The notes: generated by a model not told the origin, from the sequence alone. A stretch of 16,437 nt of DNA from Candidatus Nomurabacteria bacterium RIFCSPLOWO2_01_FULL_36_10b (GCA_001785725.1 MFUQ01000017.1:2106-18542), one strand, 5' to 3'; shown: positions 1 through 7,695, numbered from the stretch's first letter. Translations and numbers: made by a program.

Positions 1-2640
1 TATATTAAATGCCGGCACTGGTTGGCCGTTAACTAGCATTGACATATACGCATTACGGAATTCAAGTTTCATAATATCAGCAGATGTGAAAACAGGCGCA
101 ACACGCGGTTCAAGTTCCTTCGCATCCTCTGAGCTAACACGAAAGATTTGCATATTGCCAACATTACCCATCACGGCTTTGCGGATATCATCACTTAACT
201 GCCCAATAAATTGATGAGCAACGTTTAGAGACAACTTATATTTACGCGCTTCTGAAAGAATTGAAGAAATTGACGGCGTTGTTATATTCTGGAACTCATC
301 AATATATAGATAAAAATCTGGGAATTCTTTTCCATAACTATCAGCGCGCGATAACGCCGCCATTTGTATCTTACCTACAAGAATTAGACCAACAAGATTT
401 GCATTTAAGTCGCCCAGTCGCCCCTTTGAAAGATTAATAAGAAGAATCTTTTTATTATCCATAACATCTCGCATATTAAATGCACTCTTTTCTTGAATTA
501 CAACTGGGCGAAGAATTTCATTTGAAATAAGAGGATCAAATTTAGAAGAAATATATGGAACGAAATTGGCAAGCGATTGATCACCAGTTGTCTTTTCCGC
601 ATTCTCCCAAAATTGACGCACAATTGGATTTTTACAGTGGCTTAACTTCATTTCGCGGAAAGCTTTGTCGCCTAGGACTCGTGTAATTTCAAGAAGTGTA
701 TTCCCAGATTCTGGATGATCCATAACAAGAAATGCGGCGTTCTTAAAATACTGCTGAAACATAGCTCCTCCATGCGCTTGCATATCAAAAAGTTGATTAA
801 AAATACCCATTAATTCATCAATTATAAGCGTTTTTTGTTCTGGACGCGATGGGTCATACTCAAGCATATTGAGACCCATAGGACGAGCCGTATATGCTGG
901 GTCAAAATATATCACATCATCAAGACGATTTTCTGGGATCCATCCTAATATGGTCTGGACATCATTTCCGTGTGGGTCTATGTAACATAATCCATCACCA
1001 TTATGTATATCTTGATACACCATATTAAGAATAGTGCCTGACTTACCTGTGCCAGTTTGGCCAATCATATAGAAATGACGTAAACGATCCTGACGAGTAA
1101 GACGAATTTCTTTAGTAACACCACGATGTATATTATATCCAAGCAAGATACCATTTTCTGGCATATCAAGCGGAGCTGGAGCTGTTGCGGCTTGCGCTTG
1201 TTTTAATTGAGGAGCTTCTGATATAAATGCCGGGAAGTGACACATCGTTGCGAGTTCTTTCATATTTAGATGAAGAACACTGCCACGATTAAACATACGA
1301 AATGCAAAATCTTTTATGAAAGATTCTTCGTACCGCTGTTTTATTAAATCAAATTCAATACTATTTCCTTGCGATGAGCCGAATTGATTAAACGCCGACA
1401 TAATCTCACGAAGAATACTACTTGCACGTTCTTGTGTCGGGGCTGATGAAATACATCTAATATTTGTCTCAACAATTGCGCTTGACAATTTTTTTGTGAT
1501 ACTATCAATAATCGGTTTATTTGTTACGCGTAATTCTTCTTTTTTCTTTTCTTCTTTAGCTTTATCTTCAGGACTTTTCTTCCCTTCAAAAAGCGATGTT
1601 ACAGTTGATGAAAAAATATCTGGTTTGTACGAAGCGCTATCAATAGATTCTCCGATGCTTACCTTTTCTAAAATTTTACCGTACTTCTTAATATATTCAT
1701 TTCCAACAGGCGATATAACGAATTGAATCGCCGCACCTTCTGAATGTTTTTCTAACTTTGAAAAAACATTTAAGAGCACATCCATTGGGTCGGATTCAAA
1801 TTCGTCATACGTTCGCATGGATAATACTTCATGACGCGATGGCATACCAACGGCCATTGCTGACTTATTACTTTCAGCAAAAATATTATAATCATCTGGG
1901 GCAGGAGTTACCCGCGCATTTGGGAAAATTCCTAGAACATGCTTGTTAAAGAGGTCGCGTGATTCATTTGGAATACCGGCATAAAAAATAATTTGGTCTG
2001 TGCCTGTCGCAAGCGCAACCTCCAAAGTATAATAATTTCTATCAGGATTTTCTCCTGTAGCAACTGACTGCATACCTGCATAAAACTGCTCCATCATTGA
2101 TGTAAACTCTTTGAATGTGCGTTTTTCTTCTTCCTCTGGGCGAGGCAACATTATCTCAAAAAGAGTCATATTAAGAGGTTTATAGAGCTCGTGTTTCGGA
2201 GTCAGCCCAGGAATCTCATGCATCGTTACTAAATATTGAACAAGAAAACGATGAAAATCATCCTCAAGATGAGGATTATGCATTGCATCAAGAACTGACA
2301 AAGAATTCTTAATACCACGTTCAATCATAACAGCATATAATTCTTCCATCTGTGTATCATGACTTTCTGGTTTTAGATTAAGTGAGACCTGCTCAATTTC
2401 TTTTGTTGGCATGAGATGATTTTCAGAAAGCACCTGCACACCAGGAGTTGCATGATATGCTTCAACTAAATTATGAGCAATTTCCATACGTTTCTCTTCT
2501 AACGGAACGCCCGGACGCTGTGATTGTAATTGTGTTTCTAATTGTTGTAATCGTTCACGTAAGAAAGCAACTTCTTCGTGTGGTGCTGTAAGTATTGGTT
2601 GTGTCTCCGAATTTTGTAACGGAGCAAGAAGTGGATCCAT
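1..2640 (-). CDS. TraD/VirD4-like type IV secretion DNA-binding ATPase (3' end beyond window)
   Basis: This frame stays open for 880 codons and runs off the left edge, so the C-terminus is missing. There is no N-terminal membrane segment. The protein starts MDPLLAPLQN and has a charged, coiled-coil-prone stretch at about residues 23-45. The ATPase half follows: Walker A GQTGTGKSGT near residue 527, the strand-rich segment KKILLINLSKGRLG near 725, and Walker B YLYIDEFQN near 776, then a motor-like segment ending SMLVNGQPVPAFNI. The combination of IGQTGTGKS, LLINLSKGRLG and IDEFQN is typical of the TraD/TraG/VirD4 coupling-ATPase superfamily, in the soluble form common in CPR genomes. The substrate is unknown; in this lineage such ATPases are linked to DNA uptake or pilus systems only by inference. 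The ATG at 2640 is chosen because an extended -10 ends 7 nt upstream. It is separated from map by a palindromic repeat. Confidence 0.85.
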   Translation of the reverse strand, partial: MDPLLAPLQNSETQPILTAPHEEVAFLRERLQQLETQLQSQRPGVPLEEKRMEIAHNLVEAYHATPGVQVLSENHLMPTKEIEQVSLNLKPESHDTQMEELYAVMIERGIKNSLSVLDAMHNPHLEDDFHRFLVQYLVTMHEIPGLTPKHELYKPLNMTLFEIMLPRPEEEEKRTFKEFTSMMEQFYAGMQSVATGENPDRNYYTLEVALATGTDQIIFYAGIPNESRDLFNKHVLGIFPNARVTPAPDDYNIFAESNKSAMAVGMPSRHEVLSMRTYDEFESDPMDVLLNVFSKLEKHSEGAAIQFVISPVGNEYIKKYGKILEKVSIGESIDSASYKPDIFSSTVTSLFEGKKSPEDKAKEEKKKEELRVTNKPIIDSITKKLSSAIVETNIRCISSAPTQERASSILREIMSAFNQFGSSQGNSIEFDLIKQRYEESFIKDFAFRMFNRGSVLHLNMKELATMCHFPAFISEAPQLKQAQAATAPAPLDMPENGILLGYNIHRGVTKEIRLTRQDRLRHFYMIGQTGTGKSGTILNMVYQDIHNGDGLCYIDPHGNDVQTILGWIPENRLDDVIYFDPAYTARPMGLNMLEYDPSRPEQKTLIIDELMGIFNQLFDMQAHGGAMFQQYFKNAAFLVMDHPESGNTLLEITRVLGDKAFREMKLSHCKNPIVRQFWENAEKTTGDQSLANFVPYISSKFDPLISNEILRPVVIQEKSAFNMRDVMDNKKILLINLSKGRLGDLNANLVGLILVGKIQMAALSRADSYGKEFPDFYLYIDEFQNITTPSISSILSEARKYKLSLNVAHQFIGQLSDDIRKAVMGNVGNMQIFRVSSEDAKELEPRVAPVFTSADIMKLEFRNAYMSMLVNGQPVPAFNI

Positions 2641-2647
2641 GGTGTGT

Positions 2648-2656
2648 ATTATAACA
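2648..2656 (-). promoter_or_regulatory. Extended -10 promoter of the TraD-like gene
   Basis: The minus strand reads TGT-TATAAT, then 7 nt, then the ATG at 2640. The hexamer is a perfect consensus preceded by the TGn extension. No -35 is recognisable 16-18 nt upstream; the GC-rich palindrome begins there. Transcription would start at or within a base or two of the ATG, giving a leaderless mRNA. No Shine-Dalgarno is present. Confidence 0.6.
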
Positions 2657-2670
2657 TAATCATCTTTATT

Positions 2671-2721
2671 CCCCTCCCCGGATCCGGGGAGGGTGCCCCG
2701 CCTTGGCGGGACAGGAGGGGG
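2671..2721. repeat. Intergenic palindromic repeat between map and the TraD-like gene
   Basis: There are two adjacent hairpins. The first is a 22-base perfect palindrome with arms CCCTCCCCGGA and TCCGGGGAGGG. The second has arms CCCGCC and GGCGGG around TT, followed by AGGAGGGGG. It lies directly after the map stop codon, so it may act as a transcription barrier or terminator-like structure, though no T-run follows. The same CCTCCCC/GGGGAGG arm recurs at 4191, 6905 and inside map. Confidence 0.8.
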
Positions 2722-3564
2722 TTATTCTTTAGTCAATATCTCATACCCATTTTCTGTGATAAGAACGGTATGCTCAAAGTGAGCAGATAATGACTTATCA
2801 GTTGTCACAACTGTATAGCCATCACTTAAAACTTTTGTCTTATGTGTTCCTAACGTTAACATTGGCTCTATAGCAATCACCATACCTGGAACGAGTTTTG
2901 GACCAGAGCCCTTTTTGCCTTCATTCATGATAAATGGGTCTTCGTGTATATATCGCCCAACGCCATGTCCAGCATAGCCACGCACAATACCGTACCCCCT
3001 CTGCCCCATCCGTACCCCACCCGTCCCGTCTGACGGGACGACCTCCCCTACTACTAGGGGAGGTCCCGACCCTTCGACGAATGTCTGTATAGCATACCCA
3101 ATGTCTCCTACAGTAGACCCTGAATGTATTGCTTCAATTCCACGCATGAGTGCAATCTGTGTATCCTCTACAAGTTTCTTCGCCTCCGGCGAAGATGTAG
3201 TGCCTGCAATCACTGTTATTGCGTGGTCAGTAAAACATCCACTATGGTTTAGTCCAATATCAATAGTCACAATATCGCCGTCGGCAATAATATGATTTTC
3301 ATTTGGAATACCGTGCACAACTTCTTCATTAATTGAAATACATGCTGTGGATGGGAAAGGATGAGGCGCTCCATCTGGTTTATAATTTAAAAACGCAGGA
3401 GTGTCCCCATAATCAGAGATAAGTTTATGTGCGTATTCATCTAGCGACTTTGTGCTTATACCAACAACCACACGTTCAGCGACAGCGCGAACAATGCGCG
3501 CTAAATGTTTACCTCCTTCTCGTAATAAAGCTATTTCTTCTGGTGTTTTAATAATTATGAACAT
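2722..3564 (-). CDS. map: Methionine aminopeptidase type I, with an in-frame palindromic insertion
   Basis: It removes the initiator Met from nascent proteins in the cytosol. All expected catalytic residues are visible: His84 (EEVVHGIP), metal ligands Asp102 (TIDIG) and Asp113 (FTDHA), His200 (AGHGVG), Glu233 (AIEPML) and Glu264 (HFEHTV). The length is 280 residues against about 250-260 usual for the family. The excess is one block, roughly residues 166-189, between the helix ending IQTFVEG and the strand GYGIVRGYAGHG. Its DNA is the same palindromic element seen between genes (see the repeat at 2990-3070). The rest aligns without gaps by eye. The start codon at 3564 overlaps the adk stop region by 10 nt, implying translational coupling with adk. 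No separate promoter is evident. The pair adk-map is a common bacterial neighbourhood. Confidence 0.95.
   Translation of the reverse strand: MFIIIKTPEEIALLREGGKHLARIVRAVAERVVVGISTKSLDEYAHKLISDYGDTPAFLNYKPDGAPHPFPSTACISINEEVVHGIPNENHIIADGDIVTIDIGLNHSGCFTDHAITVIAGTTSSPEAKKLVEDTQIALMRGIEAIHSGSTVGDIGYAIQTFVEGSGPPLVVGEVVPSDGTGGVRMGQRGYGIVRGYAGHGVGRYIHEDPFIMNEGKKGSGPKLVPGMVIAIEPMLTLGTHKTKVLSDGYTVVTTDKSLSAHFEHTVLITENGYEILTKE
2990..3070 (-). repeat. Palindromic element inserted in frame inside map
   Basis: On the minus strand two perfect hairpins stand side by side: arms CCTCCCCTA/TAGGGGAGG around GTAG (3042-3063), then CGTCCCGTC/GACGGGACG around one base (3022-3040), followed by GGGTGGGGTA. The intergenic element at 6905-6950 has the same order (GGGGAGGG, TCGTCCCGTC, GACGGGACGGG, GGGTA), and its 19-base second hairpin is identical. 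The element is read through without a stop and adds GPPLVVGEVVPSDGTGGV plus flanking residues. A 9-base direct repeat (GGGGTACGG with one flanking difference) occurs at 3010-3018 and 2990-2998; it may be an insertion scar or slippage product. Confidence 0.8.
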
Positions 3565-4142
3565 ACCATTTTCTTTATATCTTCATGTATATCTTCAATG
3601 CTTCTTTCACCATCAATTTCATGATAAATATATCCATCAATTTCTTTGAAATAATTTAATACATCAGGGACATCACGCTCATACCAATCCAAACGTTTCC
3701 AAATACCAGCATCAGAATCATCGTTACGACTACGCAAACGTAATCTTTTGAACGCTTCATCTCTTGAAATAACAACATTTATAATATTAATATTCTTACA
3801 TTCATAAAATTTCAAAGCAGAGTCAAGCGCACTTGCTTCACCTTTGCGACGCGCAACACCATCAAGAATTAAATCTTGTGTGCCATCATATTCTTTCACA
3901 AATTTATTAGTCCATATCCATATTGGCATAAAAACAGGCATAAAATCACCACCTTCAATAGTTTCTTTCGTTCTCTTTGCTGTATAATTATCAGAATCCG
4001 AAAAAGAACGAAGTTCTTCCCCTGTTTCTATATATAATACTTTGCGACCTTGTGATTCAATATATTCTTTCAATAATACGGCCTGCGTGCCCTTTCCTGA
4101 GCCAGAGCGACCAAAAAATATATATGTTTGAGGTAGTGTCAT
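3555..4142 (-). CDS. adk: Adenylate kinase-like nucleoside monophosphate kinase
   Basis: It transfers phosphate between ATP and AMP in the cytosol. The 195-residue protein opens MTLPQTYIFF and has the P-loop GRSGSGKGT at residues 11-19. It also has a substrate-binding segment (EELRSFS, EGGDFMP), the Walker-B-like LILDGVARRKGEA where classical enzymes have LLDGFPR, and the arginine-rich lid region RLRLRSRNDD followed by KRLDWYERDV. The lid is the short, non-zinc form, so the protein is slightly shorter than E. coli Adk (214). The DGVARR variant is the main departure and could mean altered specificity. An upstream ATG at 4160 exists, but the one at 4142 sits 8 nt after an extended -10, so the later start is preferred. 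It is first in a two-gene unit with map, overlapping it by 10 nt. Confidence 0.85.
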   Translation of the reverse strand: MTLPQTYIFFGRSGSGKGTQAVLLKEYIESQGRKVLYIETGEELRSFSDSDNYTAKRTKETIEGGDFMPVFMPIWIWTNKFVKEYDGTQDLILDGVARRKGEASALDSALKFYECKNINIINVVISRDEAFKRLRLRSRNDDSDAGIWKRLDWYERDVPDVLNYFKEIDGYIYHEIDGERSIEDIHEDIKKMVCS

Positions 4143-4150
4143 ATACGAAT

Positions 4151-4159
4151 AGTATATCA
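4151..4159 (-). promoter_or_regulatory. Extended -10 promoter of adk-map
   Basis: The minus strand reads TGA-TATACT, then 8 nt, then the ATG at 4142. The alternative upstream ATG (4160) overlaps the box itself, so it would not be on the transcript. There is no Shine-Dalgarno in the 8-nt gap; a leaderless mRNA is inferred. Confidence 0.55.
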
Positions 4160-4165
4160 TATCCC

Positions 4166-4279
4166 CTCCTGTCCGCGCTTAGCGCGGACATCCTCCCCAG
4201 AATCGGGGAGGAATCCGAAAAAATCATATCCTCCACAATTCTGGGGAGGGTCGTCACGCTTAGCGTGACGGGGTGGGGA
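4166..4279. repeat. Cluster of four palindromic hairpins between the PAP2 gene and adk
   Basis: In order on the plus strand: GTCCGCGCTTAGCGCGGAC (4171-4189); CCTCCCC..GGGGAGG (about 4192-4211); an imperfect CCTCCACAATTCTGGGGAGG (4230-4249); and CGTCACGCTTAGCGTGACG (4252-4270) followed by GGGTGGGG. The last two have the same layout as the elements at 6905-6950 and inside map, but the second stem has a different sequence that keeps its pairing. The cluster begins right after the PAP2 stop codon and ends at the adk promoter, so it fills the whole intergenic gap. Confidence 0.8.
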
Positions 4280-4840
4280 TTATGAAAACACCACACTCTT
4301 GTCCATTACTAAAATAATTCCAGATATAAATAAACCAAGAAGCGCGCCAGCTAAAATGTCTATAGGATAATGAACTCCGGCGACAACACGAGAAATACTT
4401 ATAATAAATGCAATAATAAACATTACAATCCCCCATTTGCGATTATAACCATACACTCCCAATGCTAGAGCAAAGAAAAGTGTGGCGTGTCCAGAAGGAA
4501 AGGAATCAAACATTCTTTCACTTACTAATGGTTTTACTTGCCCTGCAAATATTACAAATGGACGTGATGCATGTACGAGAACCTTCACAACTTCTGCAAT
4601 AAGACGTGCAAAGAGAGAAACACCAATAATAGTAAAAAATACTTCATAACAATGCAGACATATTAACTTATGACTGTGTATTTGTTTACGGAACCCAATT
4701 ACAAGTGTCGCAATAATAATTATAATAAGAAGTAGTATTGGAAGAGTACTGGCAAAAAATATAATTAAATTATCACTGATAACTGATTGATGAGCAAAAC
4801 TATATAACCAGAAAAATAATTGTTCATTAATTGGTGCCAT
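4280..4840 (-). CDS. PAP2-family membrane phosphatase
   Basis: A 186-residue polytopic membrane protein with about five hydrophobic segments (near residues 25-50, 65-82, 115-130, 135-148 and 160-180). It carries the three-part acid phosphatase signature: K85-x6-RP (KVLVHASRP), PSGH at 114-117, and SR-x5-H-x3-D (SRVVAGVHYPID, 149-160) with the catalytic His pair. Members of this family dephosphorylate undecaprenyl pyrophosphate or phosphatidylglycerol phosphate at the membrane. Next to rodA, a role in recycling the cell-wall lipid carrier is a reasonable inference, but the substrate cannot be read from the sequence. The start MAPINEQLFF is the only good ATG; a weaker -10 (TAAATT) ends 9 nt before it. 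It is separated from rodA by a 95-nt palindromic gap. Confidence 0.88.
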   Translation of the reverse strand: MAPINEQLFFWLYSFAHQSVISDNLIIFFASTLPILLLIIIIIATLVIGFRKQIHSHKLICLHCYEVFFTIIGVSLFARLIAEVVKVLVHASRPFVIFAGQVKPLVSERMFDSFPSGHATLFFALALGVYGYNRKWGIVMFIIAFIISISRVVAGVHYPIDILAGALLGLFISGIILVMDKSVVFS

Positions 4841-4849
4841 ACAAAAAAT

Positions 4850-4855
4850 AATTTA
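4850..4855 (-). promoter_or_regulatory. Weak candidate -10 for the PAP2 gene
   Basis: The minus strand reads TAAATT ending 9 nt before the ATG at 4840, the same spacing as the other putative leaderless starts. It matches only 4 of 6 consensus bases and lacks the TGn extension. The gene may instead be co-transcribed with rodA. Confidence 0.25.
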
Positions 4856-4859
4856 ATGT

Positions 4860-4928
4860 TTCTGTGCTTCGCACAGAAAGTTTTATTCCTTTCCCCCCCC
4901 TCCTTTGGAGGGGGATTAAGGGGGAGGC
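4860..4928. repeat. Palindromic repeats between rodA and the PAP2 gene
   Basis: A perfect hairpin TTCTGTGC/TTC/GCACAGAA at about 4860-4877 is followed by a C-rich run and TCCTTTGGAGGGGG with ATTAAGGGGGAGG. The sequence TCCTTTGGAGGGGGAT recurs at 16317-16332 in the gap between the surface-protein genes. A GTGCGAAGCAC stem close to the first hairpin also occurs in the 23S variable-arm insertion near 12100. Confidence 0.7.
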
Positions 4929-4935
4929 CTCTTCA

Positions 4936-6093
4936 TTATACGCCAAAAAATTCGTGTTGCACATCTTCAGGATGAGCGGCACGTGTGCGGAAACGTTCAA
5001 TACTCATAAGTAATCCTAGCGCAAAAAATTCTGTGAGAATATGAGAGCCGCCATAACTCATGAAAGGAAGTGTCACTCCTGTAATCGGGAGCACACCAAT
5101 ATTCATGCCGATATTTATAATAATATGAGAAGTAATATAGAAAACAATACCAAGAGCGACTAGTGTTTCAAAGCTTGATGATGCTTGCCGGGCTATGCGA
5201 ATGCCTCTAAGCAAAATGAGGGCAAAAAGCCCCATAATTATAAGTGAGCCCATAAGACCCCACTCTTCAGCAAAACTGGCAAAAATGAAGTCCGTGGTGT
5301 GTTCTGGAAGGAATTGCAAGCGCGCTTGTGTACCATACCCAACCCCCTTTCCTATTATTTGTCCAGACCCAACAGCAATCATTGACTGATATGAATTATA
5401 CCCAGAACCCATGATGTCAGAGACGGGATGGATAAACGTTATGATGCGATCTTTTTGATATGGCAATAATACAGATGTCCATAATAAAACTCCAGCAGCA
5501 ATTGCAGTAATAGTTAATATTAATAGATGCCGTCTAGATAAGCCAGACACAAGCACCATACAAAACCAAATAATAATTATAACTAGCGACGAACCAAAAT
5601 CTGGCTGAACTAAAATAAGCCCGAATGGCACAACAAAATACAAAAATGTAATAAGTAAATGTTTAAAGCGAGCAATTTCAACATGTCTACGAGAAAGATA
5701 TTTTGCAAGAATTAATATCAATATAAGTTTCACAGGATCAGATGGCTGAAGCGAGAATGCTCCAAATGAAAACCAACTTGTAGCTCCATTTACAGTACTT
5801 CCAGCAATAAATAGCGCGACTAAAGATAAAATACCTATACCGTAGAGAAGTAAAACAACGTATGACCGTTTAAAGAATGTAATATCAAGAAAACTTAACG
5901 CTACCATTCCTATTATTCCAATGAGTACAAATACTATCTGACGAATAACTAGAATATCCGATGTCGTATTTCCAAAAGACGACATGGTTATTAACCCAGC
6001 GATTATAAGAACAATAGCACTGACAACTAGTGTCCAATCAAAACCTGTTGGAACTGTTATTGAAATAGATCTTAGAAATCTTGGGGTTACCAT
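4936..6093 (-). CDS. rodA: RodA/FtsW-type SEDS peptidoglycan polymerase, most like RodA
   Basis: A 385-residue integral membrane protein with about ten hydrophobic segments, the normal size for RodA. Family landmarks are GKGVGYGTQARLQFLPEHTTDFIF (about residues 250-270), containing the catalytic-site Asp of SEDS glycosyltransferases in TTDFIF, then FAEEWGLMG, and the signature GVTLPFMSYGGS near residue 340. The sequence GTQ..LQFLPE..TDFIF favours RodA (wall elongation) over FtsW. It polymerises lipid II with a class B PBP, which is not in this window. The ATG at 6093 overlaps the stop of the upstream Cys-motif gene by 7 nt, so the two are translationally coupled. There is no independent promoter or Shine-Dalgarno. 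Confidence 0.93.
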   Translation of the reverse strand: MVTPRFLRSISITVPTGFDWTLVVSAIVLIIAGLITMSSFGNTTSDILVIRQIVFVLIGIIGMVALSFLDITFFKRSYVVLLLYGIGILSLVALFIAGSTVNGATSWFSFGAFSLQPSDPVKLILILILAKYLSRRHVEIARFKHLLITFLYFVVPFGLILVQPDFGSSLVIIIIWFCMVLVSGLSRRHLLILTITAIAAGVLLWTSVLLPYQKDRIITFIHPVSDIMGSGYNSYQSMIAVGSGQIIGKGVGYGTQARLQFLPEHTTDFIFASFAEEWGLMGSLIIMGLFALILLRGIRIARQASSSFETLVALGIVFYITSHIIINIGMNIGVLPITGVTLPFMSYGGSHILTEFFALGLLMSIERFRTRAAHPEDVQHEFFGV

Positions 6094-6866
6094 GATTGAG
6101 TAAATGGATTTATACGTGGAATAATTTCAGTACGAACTGGTTGTTCAGAAAGTGGTTTAGGCCATGTAAAAACACTGTCAACAAATGAACCTTGTGGAAT
6201 CTCATCAATTACTGTTGCGCTTGCCACTAAAGCATTTCCTTGACCGTCGTAAGCAATGGATATGACACGAATATCACTTATATCAAATGTATTACTATTT
6301 CGTAAAGTTATCTTTAACTTAGGAGAACTCTCAAGTTGTGACCATGTCTGTCGCTCTACTGTTAGAAGACGCTGGCTTAAACGCTTATCAACTCGTGTAA
6401 ATATTGGTTCTTCTGTGAAAGAAAAATGTGTAAATGCCGGCATTCTATTCCCTACTTTTATACTTGGTTCAAAAATCGCAGTTCTCTGATTGGAACCAAT
6501 AAATGTAGAACCATTACGTTCAGTTATAAGAATATTTTTTTCATCATAAATAAGAAAACTGTAGTGTATATTTTTAACAGCATATAGAAGATTTTGATTC
6601 TCAATATACGCCACAGCATTATATACATTATCAGTTACTGGAGTTACTTGAGCCCAACGTATAATAAGCGGTTTTGATTCTTGCTCACACGCCAACTGGC
6701 ATGTGCCTCCACAATCAACACCAACCTCAATCCCATTTTGTTTCCCATCAAAACATGTCGGCACTGAAGAGAAAAAAAGTTTCCATACTATAAATACAAC
6801 TATACCAGCAACTACTATAAATACTGCAAAAAAATATAACGCTTGTCGTCGTAAAGACCATTGCAT
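6087..6866 (-). CDS. Membrane-anchored protein with Cys-rich DCGGTC motif, coupled to rodA
   Basis: I do not know its function. The 259-residue product has a short basic N-terminus (MQWSLRRQAL), one transmembrane anchor at about residues 11-33, and then a compact motif CFDGKQNGIEVGVDCGGTCQ with Cys38, Cys52, Cys56 and Cys60. A beta-rich remainder is probably outside the membrane. The C-F-D-G-x-x-N-G-x-E-x-G-x-D-C-G-G-x-C motif is one I recognise from many Parcubacteria surface proteins. The reading frame stays open upstream to 7061 but would run through the repeat and the 5S gene, so the start at 6866 is chosen; an extended -10 ends 6 nt before it. Overlap with rodA suggests an envelope role at the same site. 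Confidence 0.8.
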   Translation of the reverse strand: MQWSLRRQALYFFAVFIVVAGIVVFIVWKLFFSSVPTCFDGKQNGIEVGVDCGGTCQLACEQESKPLIIRWAQVTPVTDNVYNAVAYIENQNLLYAVKNIHYSFLIYDEKNILITERNGSTFIGSNQRTAIFEPSIKVGNRMPAFTHFSFTEEPIFTRVDKRLSQRLLTVERQTWSQLESSPKLKITLRNSNTFDISDIRVISIAYDGQGNALVASATVIDEIPQGSFVDSVFTWPKPLSEQPVRTEIIPRINPFTQSW

Positions 6867-6872
6867 ATAGTG

Positions 6873-6881
6873 ATTATAACA
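6873..6881 (-). promoter_or_regulatory. Extended -10 promoter of the Cys-motif gene and rodA
   Basis: The minus strand reads TATG-T-TATAAT, then 6 nt, then the ATG at 6866. The 11-base string TATGTTATAAT is identical to that before the TraD-like gene. A weak TTTAAG lies 18 nt upstream. The mRNA is predicted to be leaderless. Confidence 0.6.
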
Positions 6882-6904
6882 TACTTCTTGCAACTTCTTA
6901 AACA

Positions 6905-6950
6905 CTCCCCAAATCTGGGGAGGGTCGTCCCGTCTGACGGGACGGGGGGT
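6905..6950. repeat. Two-hairpin palindromic element between 5S rRNA and the Cys-motif gene
   Basis: Arms CTCCCC/GGGGAG around AAATCT (6905-6922) are followed by CGTCCCGTCTGACGGGACG (6926-6944) and GGGGGTA. This is the best-preserved intergenic copy of the element found in frame inside map. It lies about 20 nt past the 5S 3' end, so it may also halt rRNA transcription; no clear T-run follows it on the minus strand. Confidence 0.8.
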
Positions 6951-6970
6951 ATTTATTTCCAATCCTTCAA

Positions 6971-7077
6971 ACTGGCGGCGACCTACTTTCCCCATAAAGA
7001 GTATCATCGGCGCAAACGGGCTTAACTTCTGGGTGCGGAATGGGACCAGGTGTTTCCCCATCGCTGTGCCACCAGAT
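6971..7077 (-). rRNA. rrf: 5S ribosomal RNA
   Basis: The minus strand carries the 5S core: CACCTGGTCCCATTCCG, CAGAAGTTAAGC, GATGATACT and GGGAAAGTAGGTCGC. The terminal helix pairs CTGGTGGC with GCCGCCAG (8 bp, one G-U). At about 107 nt it is shorter than the usual 115-120. It follows tRNA-Lys with a processing stem between them. Confidence 0.93.
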
Positions 7078-7117
7078 TGAAAGATTTGAAATACGAAAAT
7101 ATAAGTACTAGAAAATG

Positions 7118-7173
7118 ATGGCGGAATGCGTTACGGAAAAAGTGGACTGAAAAGTAAGAACGCAAACCGCCAT
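7118..7173 (-). other. Inverted repeat between tRNA-Lys and 5S (probable processing stem)
   Basis: ATGGCGG..TGCGTT and AACGCA..CCGCCAT pair across about 25 nt, giving a stem of 13 bp with a small interior loop. Its location between two stable RNAs suggests a site for RNase III-type processing of the rRNA precursor (inference). Confidence 0.6.
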
Positions 7174-7176
7174 TTG

Positions 7177-7251
7177 TGGGATAGACAGGGTTCGAACCTA
7201 TGACCTTCCCCTTAAAAGAGGGACGCTCTAACCGGCTGAGCTACTAATCCC
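7177..7251 (-). tRNA. tRNA-Lys (anticodon UUU)
   Basis: The cloverleaf folds from the sequence: D arm GCTCAG..GAGC, anticodon stem TCCCT/GGGGA with loop CTTTTAA (anticodon TTT), and T arm ATAGG-TTCGAAC-CCTGT. The acceptor GGGATTAG/CTATCCC pairs only if one T is bulged, which is unusual. CCA is not encoded; the 3' end continues ACAA. It sits between 23S and 5S. Confidence 0.88.
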
Positions 7252-7612
7252 ATTTAAAAAAGAACAATATCATTTTCTAATACTCATATATTGTCGTGTT
7301 TTGCACGACATAGTATTGTCAAATATACGAATTAAAGTAAGAACCAAATTATATATCGCCACAAACATACTACATTGTAGTAAAAATGTGTTTCCCGAAT
7401 TTCCTAATAGGTCTGGGTCAATTAGTACATCTCGGCTCAATGCATTACTGCACTTTCACCTAATGCCTATCAACCTGATAATCTCTCAGGGACCTCATAA
7501 CGATACCTAATCTTGGAACTGGCTTCCCTCTTAGATGCTTTCAGAGGTTATCCATTCCCGACATAGCTACTCGGCGGTGCCACGGGCGTGACAGCCGATA
7601 GACCAGTGGTCG

Positions 7613-7643
<31 letters not shown>

Positions 7644-7695
7644 CTTTCCTCAAGTATCAACGCCTGCAGTAGATAGGAGACCAACCTGTCTTACG

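Noticed and set aside
4143..4160. Upstream ATG at 4160 as the adk start
   Set aside because: It overlaps the extended -10 itself and adds six residues with no family support. The start at 4142 puts the first beta strand and P-loop at the usual distance.
4057..4296. Minus-strand frame of 79 codons across the palindrome cluster at 4166-4279
   Set aside because: It is made almost entirely of the palindromes and overlaps adk in another frame. It has no recognisable features.
6867..7061. N-terminal extension of the Cys-motif protein reaching back into the 5S gene
   Set aside because: The extension would translate the palindromic repeat and part of the 5S rRNA. The ATG at 6866 has an extended -10 just upstream and starts directly before the membrane anchor.
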